Positions 18,439 through 26,976 are shown, counted from the first letter of the stretch. The stretch is 64,000 nucleotides of DNA from ZC4RG35 sp041747855 (GCA_041747855.1 JBGTEJ010000021.1:15348-79347), one strand, 5' to 3'. Notes: generated by a model from the letters alone, not told the origin. Numbers and translations are program-made.

Positions 18439-19032
18439 GTGAACGAGGCACAGGTGCACGAGCTTCTCTATCAGGCGCTGGAGACAGAGCTCGGTGGAGT
18501 GGAGATCTACAAAATGGCCATTCGGTGCGCGGTGAATCAGGATCTAGAAGAGGAGTGGGAGAAGTACCTAGCGGAGACCGAGAACCACGTACTGGTAGTC
18601 CAGCGAGTGTTCGACGAACTCGGCTTGGACAACGCGAAGGAGACGCCCGGACGCCAGGTCGTGCGTCACAAAGGTCAAGCGCTGGTCAAGGCGATGGAGA
18701 TGGCGTCAAGTTCCGGCGACGCGGTGGGAGCTCAGCTCGTCGCCGCGGAATGCGTAGTCGAGGCCGAGACCAAGGACCATGCCAACTGGGAGCTGATCGG
18801 CAGAATCGCTGAGAAGTCCACCGGAGACATGAAGAAAGTCCTCGCCGAGGCGTACGAGGAAGTCGAAGAGGAAGAGGACGAGCACCTCTACCACACGATG
18901 GGTTGGGCCCGGGAGCTTTGGATCGAGTCGCTGGGGATGAAAGCAGTGTTGCCCCCTCCGGAAGAGGAGAAGAAGGTCACCACCGCCATCGGCGCTTCGC
19001 GTTCGGAGCAATCCCGCGACGAAATGCTCTAG
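18439..19032 (+). CDS. Ferritin-like (YciF-type) four-helix protein
   Basis: 197 residues from GTG 18439, preceded by AAAGGAGTCGAAG; a longer frame upstream overlaps the promoter and is not used. Long amphipathic helices contain two similar carboxylate/histidine patches, AETENHV (about 50) and EAETKDHAN (about 115), and an acidic EEVEEEEDEH helix near 140, as in YciE/YciF (DUF892) ferritin-like proteins. Such proteins appear under osmotic, stationary-phase and oxidative stress. A SigF/SigB-type promoter lies directly upstream and topoisomerase IB follows 35 bp downstream. The metal ligands are not certain. Confidence 0.65.
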   Translation: MNEAQVHELLYQALETELGGVEIYKMAIRCAVNQDLEEEWEKYLAETENHVLVVQRVFDELGLDNAKETPGRQVVRHKGQALVKAMEMASSSGDAVGAQLVAAECVVEAETKDHANWELIGRIAEKSTGDMKKVLAEAYEEVEEEEDEHLYHTMGWARELWIESLGMKAVLPPPEEEKKVTTAIGASRSEQSRDEML

Positions 19033-19067
19033 GCCGCTGACCACGCTAAGTCGGCGGGCACGCGACG

Positions 19068-20072
19068 ATGACTAAAGACGACTCGCAGACCCTCGCCGAA
19101 CGCGCCGGCCTTCATTACGTCACGCCGGGTGATCCGGGATACCGGCGGGTTCGGCGCGGAAGAGGGTTCTCCTATATCTCACCTGACGGTCAGGCGATCA
19201 ACGGCGAGATCCGCCAATCCATCGAACGGCTCGTCATCCCTCCCGCTTGGGAGGGAGTTTGGATCTCCCAGGACCCTCAGGGCCACATTCTCGCCACCGG
19301 TCAGGATGACGCCGGTCGCAAGCAATACCTCTACCACCCTCGGTGGGAGGAGGTCAGGGACGAGGCCAAATTCGAGAGGTTGGAGCAGTTCGGGAGAGGG
19401 CTCCCCAATCTCCGCAAGAGAGTGGACTCGGACCTTCGAAGACGAGGACTTCCCAGGGACAAGGTGGTGGCCCTATCTGTGGCCGTTTTGGACCGGACGC
19501 TCATCCGGGTGGGTAACACCCGGTACGCCACCGACAACGGGTCCTATGGGTTGACCACACTCACATGTGACCACATCGAAGTCGACGGGCGGCACGTCCA
19601 CCTGGACTTCTCCGGTAAGGGTGGCGCGGAACATCGACTGGTCTTTCAGGACCGCCGGCTGGCAAATCTGGTCTCCGACTGCCAGGAGCTGGCCGGACAG
19701 ACCCTGTTCAGCTACGAGACACCCGATGGCATCGTCAGTTCGATCTCGTCCTCGGATGTCAACGCCTACCTGTCCGACGCTCTCGGCGGGTCTTTCACCG
19801 CTAAGAACGTACGCACCTGGGGGGCGAGCTCGCTGGTCACCGGCGAACTGGCGCGGGCCAACGGGGAGCGGAGCGAAGACCTGGTGAGAGCAGCGATCGA
19901 CGTGGCGGCTGATCGTCTGGGCAACACCAGGGCGGTGTGCCGGGACTCGTATGTGCACCCAAAGGTCCTCGAGTCATACGCCGACGGTGCCCTTGCGCAC
20001 ATTTGGGGCAAGGTCCGGAACGGAAGATGGGTCAACCGCGACGAGTCGGCGCTGCGACTTTTGCTTCACTGA
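19068..20072 (+). CDS. DNA topoisomerase IB
   Basis: 334 residues, the normal size for bacterial poxvirus-like TopIB. It has the N-terminal domain (VIPPAWEGVWI), KQYLYHPRWEEVRD, the catalytic-core IRVGNTRYATDNGSYGLTTL, the FSGKGG lysine motif and the nucleophile Tyr295 in CRDSYVHP. It relaxes supercoils through a 3'-phosphotyrosyl intermediate without ATP. It follows the ferritin-like gene in the same direction and may share its SigF/SigB-type promoter, which would place it in the stress response. Confidence 0.93.
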   Translation: MTKDDSQTLAERAGLHYVTPGDPGYRRVRRGRGFSYISPDGQAINGEIRQSIERLVIPPAWEGVWISQDPQGHILATGQDDAGRKQYLYHPRWEEVRDEAKFERLEQFGRGLPNLRKRVDSDLRRRGLPRDKVVALSVAVLDRTLIRVGNTRYATDNGSYGLTTLTCDHIEVDGRHVHLDFSGKGGAEHRLVFQDRRLANLVSDCQELAGQTLFSYETPDGIVSSISSSDVNAYLSDALGGSFTAKNVRTWGASSLVTGELARANGERSEDLVRAAIDVAADRLGNTRAVCRDSYVHPKVLESYADGALAHIWGKVRNGRWVNRDESALRLLLH

Positions 20073-20111
20073 TCCCGGCTAGTTGTAGGAACGACGACCG
20101 AAGCCTCCTGG

Positions 20112-21287
20112 TCAAGCCGCCGAGAAAACTGCATCCCACTCGGGTAGAGCCGCGATGGCGGCGCATTCGCCACGTACCGCCTCGCTGATGACCCGCATCC
20201 TCGTCGATGCCTCAGGGGCATCCCATCGATACCCGGCGAGGGCCTCGGATTCGGTGAACATACCCACAGAGAGGGCGTCACGTTGCTCCTGGTAACGACG
20301 CAGGGCATGGGAGGCGACACGGGACTCGGTGAGGGCACTATGGACCGCCCGGGCACAAAGCTCGGCATCGCGGAGGGCGTCGCTTATCCCGTGCGCCGAG
20401 ATCGGGTCCTTGGTGTAGCCGGCATCCCCGACCAACGCCCATCCCCGACCCCAAGGCCGACGGATGAACCCGGGCAGCCCGGGAGTGCCCCGGAACGGCG
20501 TGACCCGGGCGCCCTGGCTGACCAAGTCCGCCAGGTCGTGGCCGGCGGAGGCGAGGAGAAGGTCGAACTCAGCGTCAGGATCGGCCCGGAACTCGCCCAG
20601 TCGGTCGCGGTGACGGCCGACGAACACGCAAGTCACCCCGTCGTTGGTGGGGATGATCCCGGCATTGACCCCCGGCGTGAACTGGAACCAGAAACCCACG
20701 GCGGGAACCCCATCGAAGTAGGCGTAGTGGACGGCGTTGGTCGGCTGATGGCTCCTGTAAGCCGTGGCACCGACGAGTTCTGCCGTCCTCGACCAAACTC
20801 CGTCCGCCCCGACGACCATCCGCGCGGTCACCGGTTCGACCCGACCGCCCCCAACGTCGAGGAGGATTCCGTGCACCGAGTCACCTCGATCGCGGATCAG
20901 GTCGACCATGCGGGCCGATCCCGAGAAATCCGCCCCGGCCTCCCTCGCTGCCTCGAGAAGAGTCCCGTCGAGTAGATGGCGTCGTGGTGCGTAAAAGGTG
21001 TCGACCCCATACTCGGGACGCACCTGGAACTCGACACGGTCCTCGGCGAAGCCCAAGGTGATGTTGCTGATCCCGGGGGTTCCCGCAGCGATCACCGTGT
21101 CGAGCAGACCCCACCGGCTCAACTGGAGGATCCCGCTACGGAGGATGGCATGGGTCGAAAGGGTGTCCGAAGGGAGGGCGGCCCGGTCGACCATCAGAAC
21201 GGTATGGCCCTGGCGGGCGAGCAGCATTGCCGTCGACGCCCCGGCCACCCGGGCGCCGACCACGATCACGTCATAGTCGCAGGTCAT
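20112..21287 (-). CDS. FAD-dependent oxidoreductase (geranylgeranyl-reductase/PHBH-like)
   Basis: 391 residues from ATG 21287 with GAGGAGAACC upstream; a longer frame upstream is not conserved in character. Rossmann FAD motif VIVVGARVAGASTAMLLARQ at the N-terminus, ARMVVGADGVWS in the middle, and GWALVGDAGYTKDPISAHGI as the second FAD-binding GD motif. Members hydroxylate aromatics or reduce isoprenoid double bonds; the sequence does not decide. It lies 56 bp after osmC-like 21344-21907 in one operon behind a TetR-type operator. Confidence 0.85.
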   Translation of the reverse strand: MTCDYDVIVVGARVAGASTAMLLARQGHTVLMVDRAALPSDTLSTHAILRSGILQLSRWGLLDTVIAAGTPGISNITLGFAEDRVEFQVRPEYGVDTFYAPRRHLLDGTLLEAAREAGADFSGSARMVDLIRDRGDSVHGILLDVGGGRVEPVTARMVVGADGVWSRTAELVGATAYRSHQPTNAVHYAYFDGVPAVGFWFQFTPGVNAGIIPTNDGVTCVFVGRHRDRLGEFRADPDAEFDLLLASAGHDLADLVSQGARVTPFRGTPGLPGFIRRPWGRGWALVGDAGYTKDPISAHGISDALRDAELCARAVHSALTESRVASHALRRYQEQRDALSVGMFTESEALAGYRWDAPEASTRMRVISEAVRGECAAIAALPEWDAVFSAA

Positions 21288-21343
21288 GTTGGTTCTCCTC
21301 ACCGGACGCGGCCGGGGCGTACCCCGGCCGCGCATCCGGCTGC

Positions 21344-21907
21344 TCAAACGACGTCGACCGCCACCGACACCGTGGTGCCGTTGGTCAACATGTCGTATAC
21401 GGCCGACCTGGCGATGGAGCGCTCCACCACCCGACGCAAGACCTCGGCCTCGGCGCCGCCTTCGATGGTGATGTCCACCTGTATCGACTGGTATCCGTTT
21501 CGGACGGAATCGTCGAGCCCCAGGAGACCCATCAGATCGATGTCGCCGCTCACCGTCGAACTCACCCGGGTCAGGTCGATCCCCCGGGCCGAGGCGATGT
21601 TCCCGACTCCGGAGGTGATGCATGCCGCCAGGGCGTGGAGGAGGAACTCCACCGGTGTGGGGGCGGCATCCCTGGCTACCAACTGCTCGGGATGGTCCGC
21701 CTCATACTGGAAGGCCTGACGGTGGGTCTGCTCCTCTCCCAGACCGAAGAAGTCGTGGATGGTGCTGCGACTATGGGTGCCGCTGATCCACTCGTTCGTG
21801 GCTCGGAACTGGAACTTGGCCGCAGCCGGCATTCCCCTCACCGCGTCGAGCGCTCCGAAGAGGCCATCGACATTGACCCCGTTTCGATTTCTTGTAGCTG
21901 TCGTCAT
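21344..21907 (-). CDS. OsmC/Ohr-like protein lacking the resolving cysteine
   Basis: 187 residues, ATG 21907 with AAGGAGAAACC before it. The OsmC fold is indicated by APTPVEFLLHALAACITSGV with Cys96 in the peroxidatic position. OsmC/Ohr peroxidases need a second cysteine near the C-terminal half; here that region reads ERSIARSAVYDML and no other Cys exists in the protein. So hydroperoxide reduction by the usual disulfide cycle is unlikely, and a binding or non-peroxidatic role is possible. First gene of the operon controlled by the palindrome at 21960-21975. Confidence 0.85.
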   Translation of the reverse strand: MTTATRNRNGVNVDGLFGALDAVRGMPAAAKFQFRATNEWISGTHSRSTIHDFFGLGEEQTHRQAFQYEADHPEQLVARDAAPTPVEFLLHALAACITSGVGNIASARGIDLTRVSSTVSGDIDLMGLLGLDDSVRNGYQSIQVDITIEGGAEAEVLRRVVERSIARSAVYDMLTNGTTVSVAVDVV

Positions 21908-21959
21908 TTCTGGTTTCTCCTTGTCTTTGATGGTTTGGTCTGGTTTTGGTACATATCAG

Positions 21960-21975
21960 TCGGTCGTCCGACCGA
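21960..21975 (-). promoter_or_regulatory. TetR-type operator upstream of osmC-like gene
   Basis: TCGGTCGTCCGACCGA: arms TCGGTCG and CGACCGA around a 2-bp centre, 53 bp before the osmC-like ATG. It shares 15 of 16 bases with the site before the TetR gene at 25627-25642, which makes it a likely target of that regulator. Confidence 0.75.
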
Positions 21976-22020
21976 TTCATTGTGCAGCATTGTTCGATAT
22001 TGGTCCTCCTCGGGGTTTGG

Positions 22021-24141
22021 TCAGATCAGTTCGGCGATCAGCACGGCTGCTTTTCGGGCGCCGTCAGTCTCCACCGGTCGGTAGTTGACCGGACGGTCCA
22101 TCTCGGCCGCGATCAACTCGGCGATTTGGTCGGGGTCGGTGTCCCGGTAGTCCATATATCGACCCGCCCGGTACTGGTCGAGTCGATGCCGGACATGGAA
22201 GTTCTGCTCGAAGTGGTTGATCAACGGAAAGTACAGGAATGGTCTCTTCGCCGCAGTCAGCTCCATGGTCGTGGTCAGTCCGCCCTGGACCACTGCGATG
22301 TCGCACACTGCCAGGTGGCGGTAGAGCCGGTCGACATAGCCGTGGACTTCCAGTCCCGGTGTTGCGGGCAGGCTTTCCGGATCGATGCGAGGCCCGGCGA
22401 CAGCAACCATCCGGAGGCCGGGCACCAACTCCTTGGCTTTGGGGTAGGAGGCGATCACCTTTTCCAAAAGATCCTGGCCGACACCGGAACCACCGACGGT
22501 GACCACACAAACCTTCTCATCCGGTTGGTAGCCCAACTCTGCCCGCCACTCCTCCACCTCGACGTCGGATGGTGCATCGAACCCGGTTATGTATCCGGAG
22601 AAGTCGAAGTTCTCCTCGGTCCAATCCCGGATCTTGGGGAGCCCCGGCCCGAACACTTCGGGGTAGATGTCGTCGGGACTGCCCACGAAGATCGCCCGGT
22701 CTCGTATACGGGGGTATCGGGCGATGTGCTCGATCATCTCGGCGTTGTAGTCCGAAGTCAGATAGGCCTCACGGTCGCCACCATCGGGCATCGGTAGATA
22801 GCCGACGAAGTCGGTCATCCAAACGTTGGTGCCCCTCTTCAACTCTGGGTTCTCATGCCAGTAGTAGTCGACGTCCCAGGCTTCGTCTCCGATCACCAGG
22901 TCGTAAAGGCCGTCTTCGAGCACCTCCTGAAAGATCATGAAGTTGGCCACCAGGATCTCGTCCATACGACGCAATGCCTGGAAGCAGTGGAGCTCGTGAC
23001 CGGCGGCCTCGGAGGCGATGTGGCCCGACTCCGAGGCAAGCCACTCACTGGCCGGATGGATCGTCTCTCCTGCGTCTTCCAGTGCGCGGGTCACAGGGTC
23101 CTGGGCCAACCACTCGATCTCTAGGTCGGGCTCCAACTTGCGGAGTTCGTCGACGATGGCGATGTCACGGCGGGCGTGGCCCAACCCGATCGGAGACGAG
23201 AGATACAGGGCTTTCTTGCGTCGGCTCATACCGCGCGCCCAGACATGACTTCGCATGGGTACTCCTTTGATCTTGTCGACGAACCTGCGTATCACGTGGT
23301 TGACCTCGACCGGTTCCCGGGCGGGGGTGAGATGCCCGGCACCTTCGAGGACTATCAAGTCACCACCGGTGATTTCGGCGAAAGCCCTCCCCCGGTCGAC
23401 GTGCTGACAGACGTCCTGGTCACCATGGATGGTGAGGGTGGGCACGGTGAGTGACCGGCAGATGCCTTCTACGGTCTCACGGTCGGGGAAATCGATCTCG
23501 AACCCCTCCTCGCCCGCGGCGAGGACCTCACCGGTCGACTCAAGGGCCCAGGCCACGGCGTCCTCCCACTGCTTGGTGGAATGGGGTTCAACCAACTGCT
23601 CCCCGAAGAAGAACTCAACCCAGTCCCGGTGACGGGTGACGATGGCGTGGCGGTTGTTGAGTTGCCAGCCCTTCGGGTCGTCGAGGATCTCGTCCCAATG
23701 CGGCCCGGTCTCCACCCAGTGGGGCTGCGGTCTGCCCAGGTAGGGGACACCGGGCTCGATGGCGACCAAACCTTCCACCCTCTCGGGATGGGCCGCGGCG
23801 AACTGCACCGCCCACCAGTTGGCATGACAGTGAGCCACCAGGACTGCCTTGTCGATCCCGGCAGCGTCGGCAACGGCGAGGATGTCGCCCAGGTTGGCCT
23901 CCTGGGTGTGCGCCGAGGCTCCGGTCGGCTGACCCGACTTCCCGTTGCCCCGTCCGTCGAAGGTGACCACCCGGTAGTGACGTGAGAGGAACGGGATCTG
24001 CGCCTTCCATATCCGCGAATGGGTGATCGGGGAGGGTGGGATGAGGAACAGGGTGGTCTCGCCCTGCCCGTAGACCTCGTAGTGGATACCGACTCCCTCA
24101 CGGTCGACCGTTCCCTGGTGGTCCGGGTGGCGAGCCCTCAT
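22021..24141 (-). CDS. Alpha/beta hydrolase fused in frame to a GT-B glycosyltransferase
   Basis: 706 residues. Residues 1-290 are an alpha/beta hydrolase (oxyanion region HSRIWKAQIPFL, nucleophile elbow VAHCHANWW with Cys in place of Ser, acid D in HGDQD, His in GAGHLTP). Residues 296-706 are a GT-B glycosyltransferase resembling MurG/UGT proteins (SPIGLGHARRD at its start, VCVVTVGGSGVG, ending with VVQGGLTTTMELTAAKRPF, the nucleotide-sugar donor site). At the junction, ATG 23256 has its own AAAGGAG 5 bp upstream, so the glycosyltransferase may also be made separately. The hydrolase half is a tandem paralogue of the upstream gene, which it overlaps by 4 bp. Confidence 0.8.
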   Translation of the reverse strand: MRARHPDHQGTVDREGVGIHYEVYGQGETTLFLIPPSPITHSRIWKAQIPFLSRHYRVVTFDGRGNGKSGQPTGASAHTQEANLGDILAVADAAGIDKAVLVAHCHANWWAVQFAAAHPERVEGLVAIEPGVPYLGRPQPHWVETGPHWDEILDDPKGWQLNNRHAIVTRHRDWVEFFFGEQLVEPHSTKQWEDAVAWALESTGEVLAAGEEGFEIDFPDRETVEGICRSLTVPTLTIHGDQDVCQHVDRGRAFAEITGGDLIVLEGAGHLTPAREPVEVNHVIRRFVDKIKGVPMRSHVWARGMSRRKKALYLSSPIGLGHARRDIAIVDELRKLEPDLEIEWLAQDPVTRALEDAGETIHPASEWLASESGHIASEAAGHELHCFQALRRMDEILVANFMIFQEVLEDGLYDLVIGDEAWDVDYYWHENPELKRGTNVWMTDFVGYLPMPDGGDREAYLTSDYNAEMIEHIARYPRIRDRAIFVGSPDDIYPEVFGPGLPKIRDWTEENFDFSGYITGFDAPSDVEVEEWRAELGYQPDEKVCVVTVGGSGVGQDLLEKVIASYPKAKELVPGLRMVAVAGPRIDPESLPATPGLEVHGYVDRLYRHLAVCDIAVVQGGLTTTMELTAAKRPFLYFPLINHFEQNFHVRHRLDQYRAGRYMDYRDTDPDQIAELIAAEMDRPVNYRPVETDGARKAAVLIAELI
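23254..23268 (-). promoter_or_regulatory. Internal ribosome binding site and ATG inside the fusion
   Basis: AAAGGAG at 23262-23268, 5-bp spacer, ATG at 23254-23256, in frame at residue 296. The hydrolase part ends naturally just before this (RRFVDKIKG aligns with the C-terminus of its paralogue), so this looks like the original start of a once-separate glycosyltransferase gene whose upstream stop codon was lost. Confidence 0.7.
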
Positions 24142-25013
24142 CGGGGCAGACCTTCGACGAAGTCTCTGATCAACCGGTTCACTCGAACCGGGTCACGGAC
24201 ATTGGGGAGGTGTCCTGAGCCTTCCAGCGAGACCAGAGTGCCGCCAGAGAGCTTCGCCATCTCCTCACCGACCCCGTGTGGCTGGATGCGGTCTCGGGTT
24301 CCGTGGATGACCAGAACCGGGCAGGACACCCCTGCCACCAGTTCCTTCCAAACAACCGAGGACTCGAGCGCTTTCGCCTTGGCCTCGGCCTCGAGGATCT
24401 CGGGTCCGGCCTCGAGCCCCCATTCCAGGGTGTCTTCTCTCGGCTTGGTGGAGTGCAGCTCGTTGAACACCTGGGAAAAGAAGAACTCGACGAAATCCGG
24501 GTAATTGCGATACCAGTAGTCGATGTTGTACTTCTCCCAGCCCTGGGGTTCCTCCGGCGCTGGAAGGTGCAGGCTGTCGACGAGCCCTGCCCTCTCTGGA
24601 GATGGCGGCACCAGCGGCACTGACGGGCCGATCGCCACCACCCCGAGCACGCGATCCGGATGAAGGTTTGCGAGCGTCACCCCATACCTCGCCCCCAGGG
24701 AGAGTCCCACGACAACGGCTCGCTCCACCCCACAGGCGTCGAGCACGGCCACAGCATCCTCGGCGTAAGCGTTGGCGGTGTACCGCGCTGGGGCAGTGAC
24801 CCGGTCGGATCGTCCGTTCCCCGGCCCGTCGTAGGCGACCACCCGGTAGTGACGGGCGAGGTACGGCACCTGCATCTTCCATTGCCGGGAGTGGACGATG
24901 GTCCAGGTGGGCAGAAGGAGGATCGTTGGATCGCCGTCACCGAAGACTTCATAGCCCAGCCGGACCCCGTCGCGCTCGACGTGGTCAGCGACGTCAGGGT
25001 GAGCCGCTCTCAA
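24138..25013 (-). CDS. Alpha/beta-fold hydrolase
   Basis: 291 residues, TTG start at 25013 overlapping the TetR stop (TTGA). Nucleophile elbow GLSLG, acid D in HGTRDR, His in GSGHLPN form an intact Ser-Asp-His triad; cap region contains FVEFFFSQVF. The FDGxGNGxS motif after strand 4 is present (YDGPGNGRS). Close to the hydrolase half of the next gene, so they arose by tandem duplication. Substrate unknown; context (TetR, glycosyltransferase, FAD oxidoreductase, OsmC) suggests a xenobiotic or lipid-derived ester. Confidence 0.85.
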   Translation of the reverse strand: MRAAHPDVADHVERDGVRLGYEVFGDGDPTILLLPTWTIVHSRQWKMQVPYLARHYRVVAYDGPGNGRSDRVTAPARYTANAYAEDAVAVLDACGVERAVVVGLSLGARYGVTLANLHPDRVLGVVAIGPSVPLVPPSPERAGLVDSLHLPAPEEPQGWEKYNIDYWYRNYPDFVEFFFSQVFNELHSTKPREDTLEWGLEAGPEILEAEAKAKALESSVVWKELVAGVSCPVLVIHGTRDRIQPHGVGEEMAKLSGGTLVSLEGSGHLPNVRDPVRVNRLIRDFVEGLPR

Positions 25014-25600
25014 GGCCCCTCCTCGAGTGACCTCAGCACCTCACCAAACTTGCGGAGGGCCGACCGGATGGGGAGGTCTTCCTCGGAGAAGCCGAGCAAG
25101 ATCATGGCCTCGGCCCCGAGAAACGGGGCCCCGGCAATGAGTCCGGCCTCGGCCGGAGTAAAGGGGCCGAGCCCACCGATCCGAGTGGCCGCCTTGCCGG
25201 CGACGTCGGCGAGGACGCCAAACCACTTCGCCAGCATCTGCTTCACCGCTCCCGCGATCTCCGGATCGGACCAACCGGCTGCGGTCAGTTCCTGAAGAAC
25301 GCGGACATATCCCGAGGCGAGGTCGTCTTCGAGGAAGTCGCATGCTTGTTCCCACTGCTTCCAGAGGGGCATGTCTGTGGCGTAGAGGGACCGCTGCCTT
25401 TCGATTAGACGTCTGTTCTCCTCCTCCAGGACGTCGAGCACAAGTCCCTGCTTCGATCCGAAGTGGTAATGGATCTGACTCAGAGGGACCCCTGCCGCCT
25501 CGGCGATCCTGCGAGTAGACAGTCCGGCGTATCCGGTGTCGAGCAAGGCTTGCTTGGCGGCGTCGAGGATGTTGGCTCGGGTCCTGGGTTCAACGGTCAC
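25010..25600 (-). CDS. TetR-family transcriptional regulator
   Basis: 196 residues, GTG start at 25600. N-terminal helix-turn-helix TRANILDAAKQALLDTGYAG then STRRIAEAAGVPLSQIHYHFGSK is canonical TetR; the C-terminal half is the ligand-binding helical domain. First gene of the operon with the two hydrolases. The palindrome TCGGTCGATCGACCGA lies 26 bp upstream, and a near-identical site precedes the osmC-like operon, so I infer autoregulation plus control of the neighbouring operon. Confidence 0.92.
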   Translation of the reverse strand: MTVEPRTRANILDAAKQALLDTGYAGLSTRRIAEAAGVPLSQIHYHFGSKQGLVLDVLEEENRRLIERQRSLYATDMPLWKQWEQACDFLEDDLASGYVRVLQELTAAGWSDPEIAGAVKQMLAKWFGVLADVAGKAATRIGGLGPFTPAEAGLIAGAPFLGAEAMILLGFSEEDLPIRSALRKFGEVLRSLEEGP

Positions 25601-25626
25601 AGTTCTGACACTCTCTCATCTTGGTA

Positions 25627-25642
25627 TCGGTCGATCGACCGA
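25627..25642 (-). promoter_or_regulatory. TetR-type autoregulatory operator
   Basis: Perfect 16-bp palindrome TCGGTCGATCGACCGA, 26 bp before the TetR GTG. Matches the site at 21960-21975 at 15 of 16 positions. Confidence 0.78.
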
Positions 25643-25837
25643 ATTATGTCAGAACCACTCACAGTTGTCAACCCTGACTCTGTTGCAATCGCATCACCAA
25701 CTTAATGGGGTGCACTATCCAGGCCGAAGGTTGGAAGCGTCTCACTCTGTCCGATGACCAAACCGCGATGACTCCGGCTCCGAAGCACAAGTAATTGGGG
25801 CGGAAGAACCACCCAATACAGCTACGAGGAGCGAAAC

Positions 25838-26557
25838 ATGAAAAGAATACGAGTGATTACTAGCGGCGTCGTTATGGCGTTGATTCTGGCGGCCTGCGCC
25901 ACTGGCGAGTCGACGCCCACAACGACAACAAGCCCGACTACGACGACGACGGCCGCCATCACCACCACGACCACCGCAGAGATGATGGAGGAGTTGATGG
26001 GGGCGGATGCGGCGCTGAGTGGTTCGGCGTCGTTGCGGGCTCTGTTGACCGCGCAGTTGCAGGAGCATGTCTACCTGGCGGGAATCGCGGTCTACAACGC
26101 GGTGATCAACCCCGACGCCTTCGAAGCGTCCGCCAACGTGCTCGACCTCAACTCCCAGGACTTGGCCGCCTCGGTCGGGTCGGTGTACGGGGCCGACGCA
26201 GAAGAGGCCTTCCTTGGTCTGTGGCGAAGCCACATCGGCATGTTCGTCGACTACACCGTGGCCCGGGTAGCCGGCGACATGGAGGGACAGCAGAAGGCAG
26301 CCTCCGACCTCGCCCAGTATGCCGAGGACTTCGGAGCGTTCCTCGCCGGAGCCAACCCCAACCTTCCCGCTGATGCAGTGGCCGACCTGGTTGGACATCA
26401 TGTGATGACCTTGGTCCCCGCGGTCAACGCGATCGTCGACGGAGACGCCGCAACCGCATTCACCAGCCTGAAGACGGCAGCCGGACACATGTCCATGATC
26501 GCCGACGCACTCGCCGCCGGCATCGCCGCCCAGTTCCCCGAGGAATTCCCAGGGTGA
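25838..26557 (+). CDS. Lipoprotein with Thr-rich linker, helical domain of unknown function
   Basis: 239 residues, RBS GAGGAGCG before the ATG. Lipobox LILAAC with Cys20, then a Thr-rich linker (about 26-47), then a mostly helical domain with an internal duplication: LQEHVYLAG...LWRSHIGMFVDY and LVGHHVMTLVPAVNAIVDGD look like two copies of an H-containing helical unit. Exported and lipid-anchored. It precedes a cupredoxin lipoprotein, with a hairpin between them, which may hint at a metal or redox role; I do not recognise the family. Confidence 0.7.
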   Translation: MKRIRVITSGVVMALILAACATGESTPTTTTSPTTTTTAAITTTTTAEMMEELMGADAALSGSASLRALLTAQLQEHVYLAGIAVYNAVINPDAFEASANVLDLNSQDLAASVGSVYGADAEEAFLGLWRSHIGMFVDYTVARVAGDMEGQQKAASDLAQYAEDFGAFLAGANPNLPADAVADLVGHHVMTLVPAVNAIVDGDAATAFTSLKTAAGHMSMIADALAAGIAAQFPEEFPG

Positions 26558-26568
26558 ACCTCAACCAG

Positions 26569-26602
26569 AAGGCGGGGAGCGTCTCCTTTCGCTCCCCGCC
26601 TT
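26569..26602 (+). terminator. Strong hairpin between lipoprotein and cupredoxin genes
   Basis: AAGGCGGGGAGCG (26569-26581), 8-base loop, CGCTCCCCGCCTT (26590-26602): 13-bp perfect stem. No T-run follows and the cupredoxin Shine-Dalgarno begins 4 bases later, so it may be a partial terminator or an mRNA-stabilising element that sets the ratio of the two proteins. Confidence 0.7.
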
Positions 26603-26619
26603 CGCTAAGGAGCAACAAA

Positions 26620-26976
26620 ATGCAGTTTCGTCTTCTTCTCGCCGGAGTTCTCATCGCTTCCTGCGCGGCACCAAGTGGAGCGACACCGACTACAGCAGAC
26701 ACCCCGGCAGTTTCTACCGTCGAGGCCACCGGTTTTCTTTTCCGCCCTGCGGAACTAACCGTTTCTCCGGGGAGCAACGTCAGCTTCGTCAACAACGACC
26801 ACATCCACCATACGGTCACATCCGGAACAGTTGGAGATCAGGACGACTTGTTCGATCTCAACCTGCCGGAGAAAGGCGCTGCCGGTGAGGTCACCTTCGA
26901 CACTCCGGGCAGATTCGAGTACTTCTGTGCCATCCACAGCCACATGCGGGGTGTGGTGGAAGTCAAAGCCCCTTGA
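26620..26976 (+). CDS. Plastocyanin-like cupredoxin lipoprotein
   Basis: 118 residues from ATG 26620 (AAGGAGCAACAAA upstream). Lipobox LIASC with Cys15, Thr/Ala-rich linker, then a cupredoxin domain with type I copper ligands H64 (HHTVTSG), C103, H106 and M109 (CAIHSHM). Exported blue-copper electron carrier or copper-binding protein anchored to the outer face of the membrane. The next gene (sigma factor) begins at or just after its stop. Confidence 0.88.
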   Translation: MQFRLLLAGVLIASCAAPSGATPTTADTPAVSTVEATGFLFRPAELTVSPGSNVSFVNNDHIHHTVTSGTVGDQDDLFDLNLPEKGAAGEVTFDTPGRFEYFCAIHSHMRGVVEVKAP

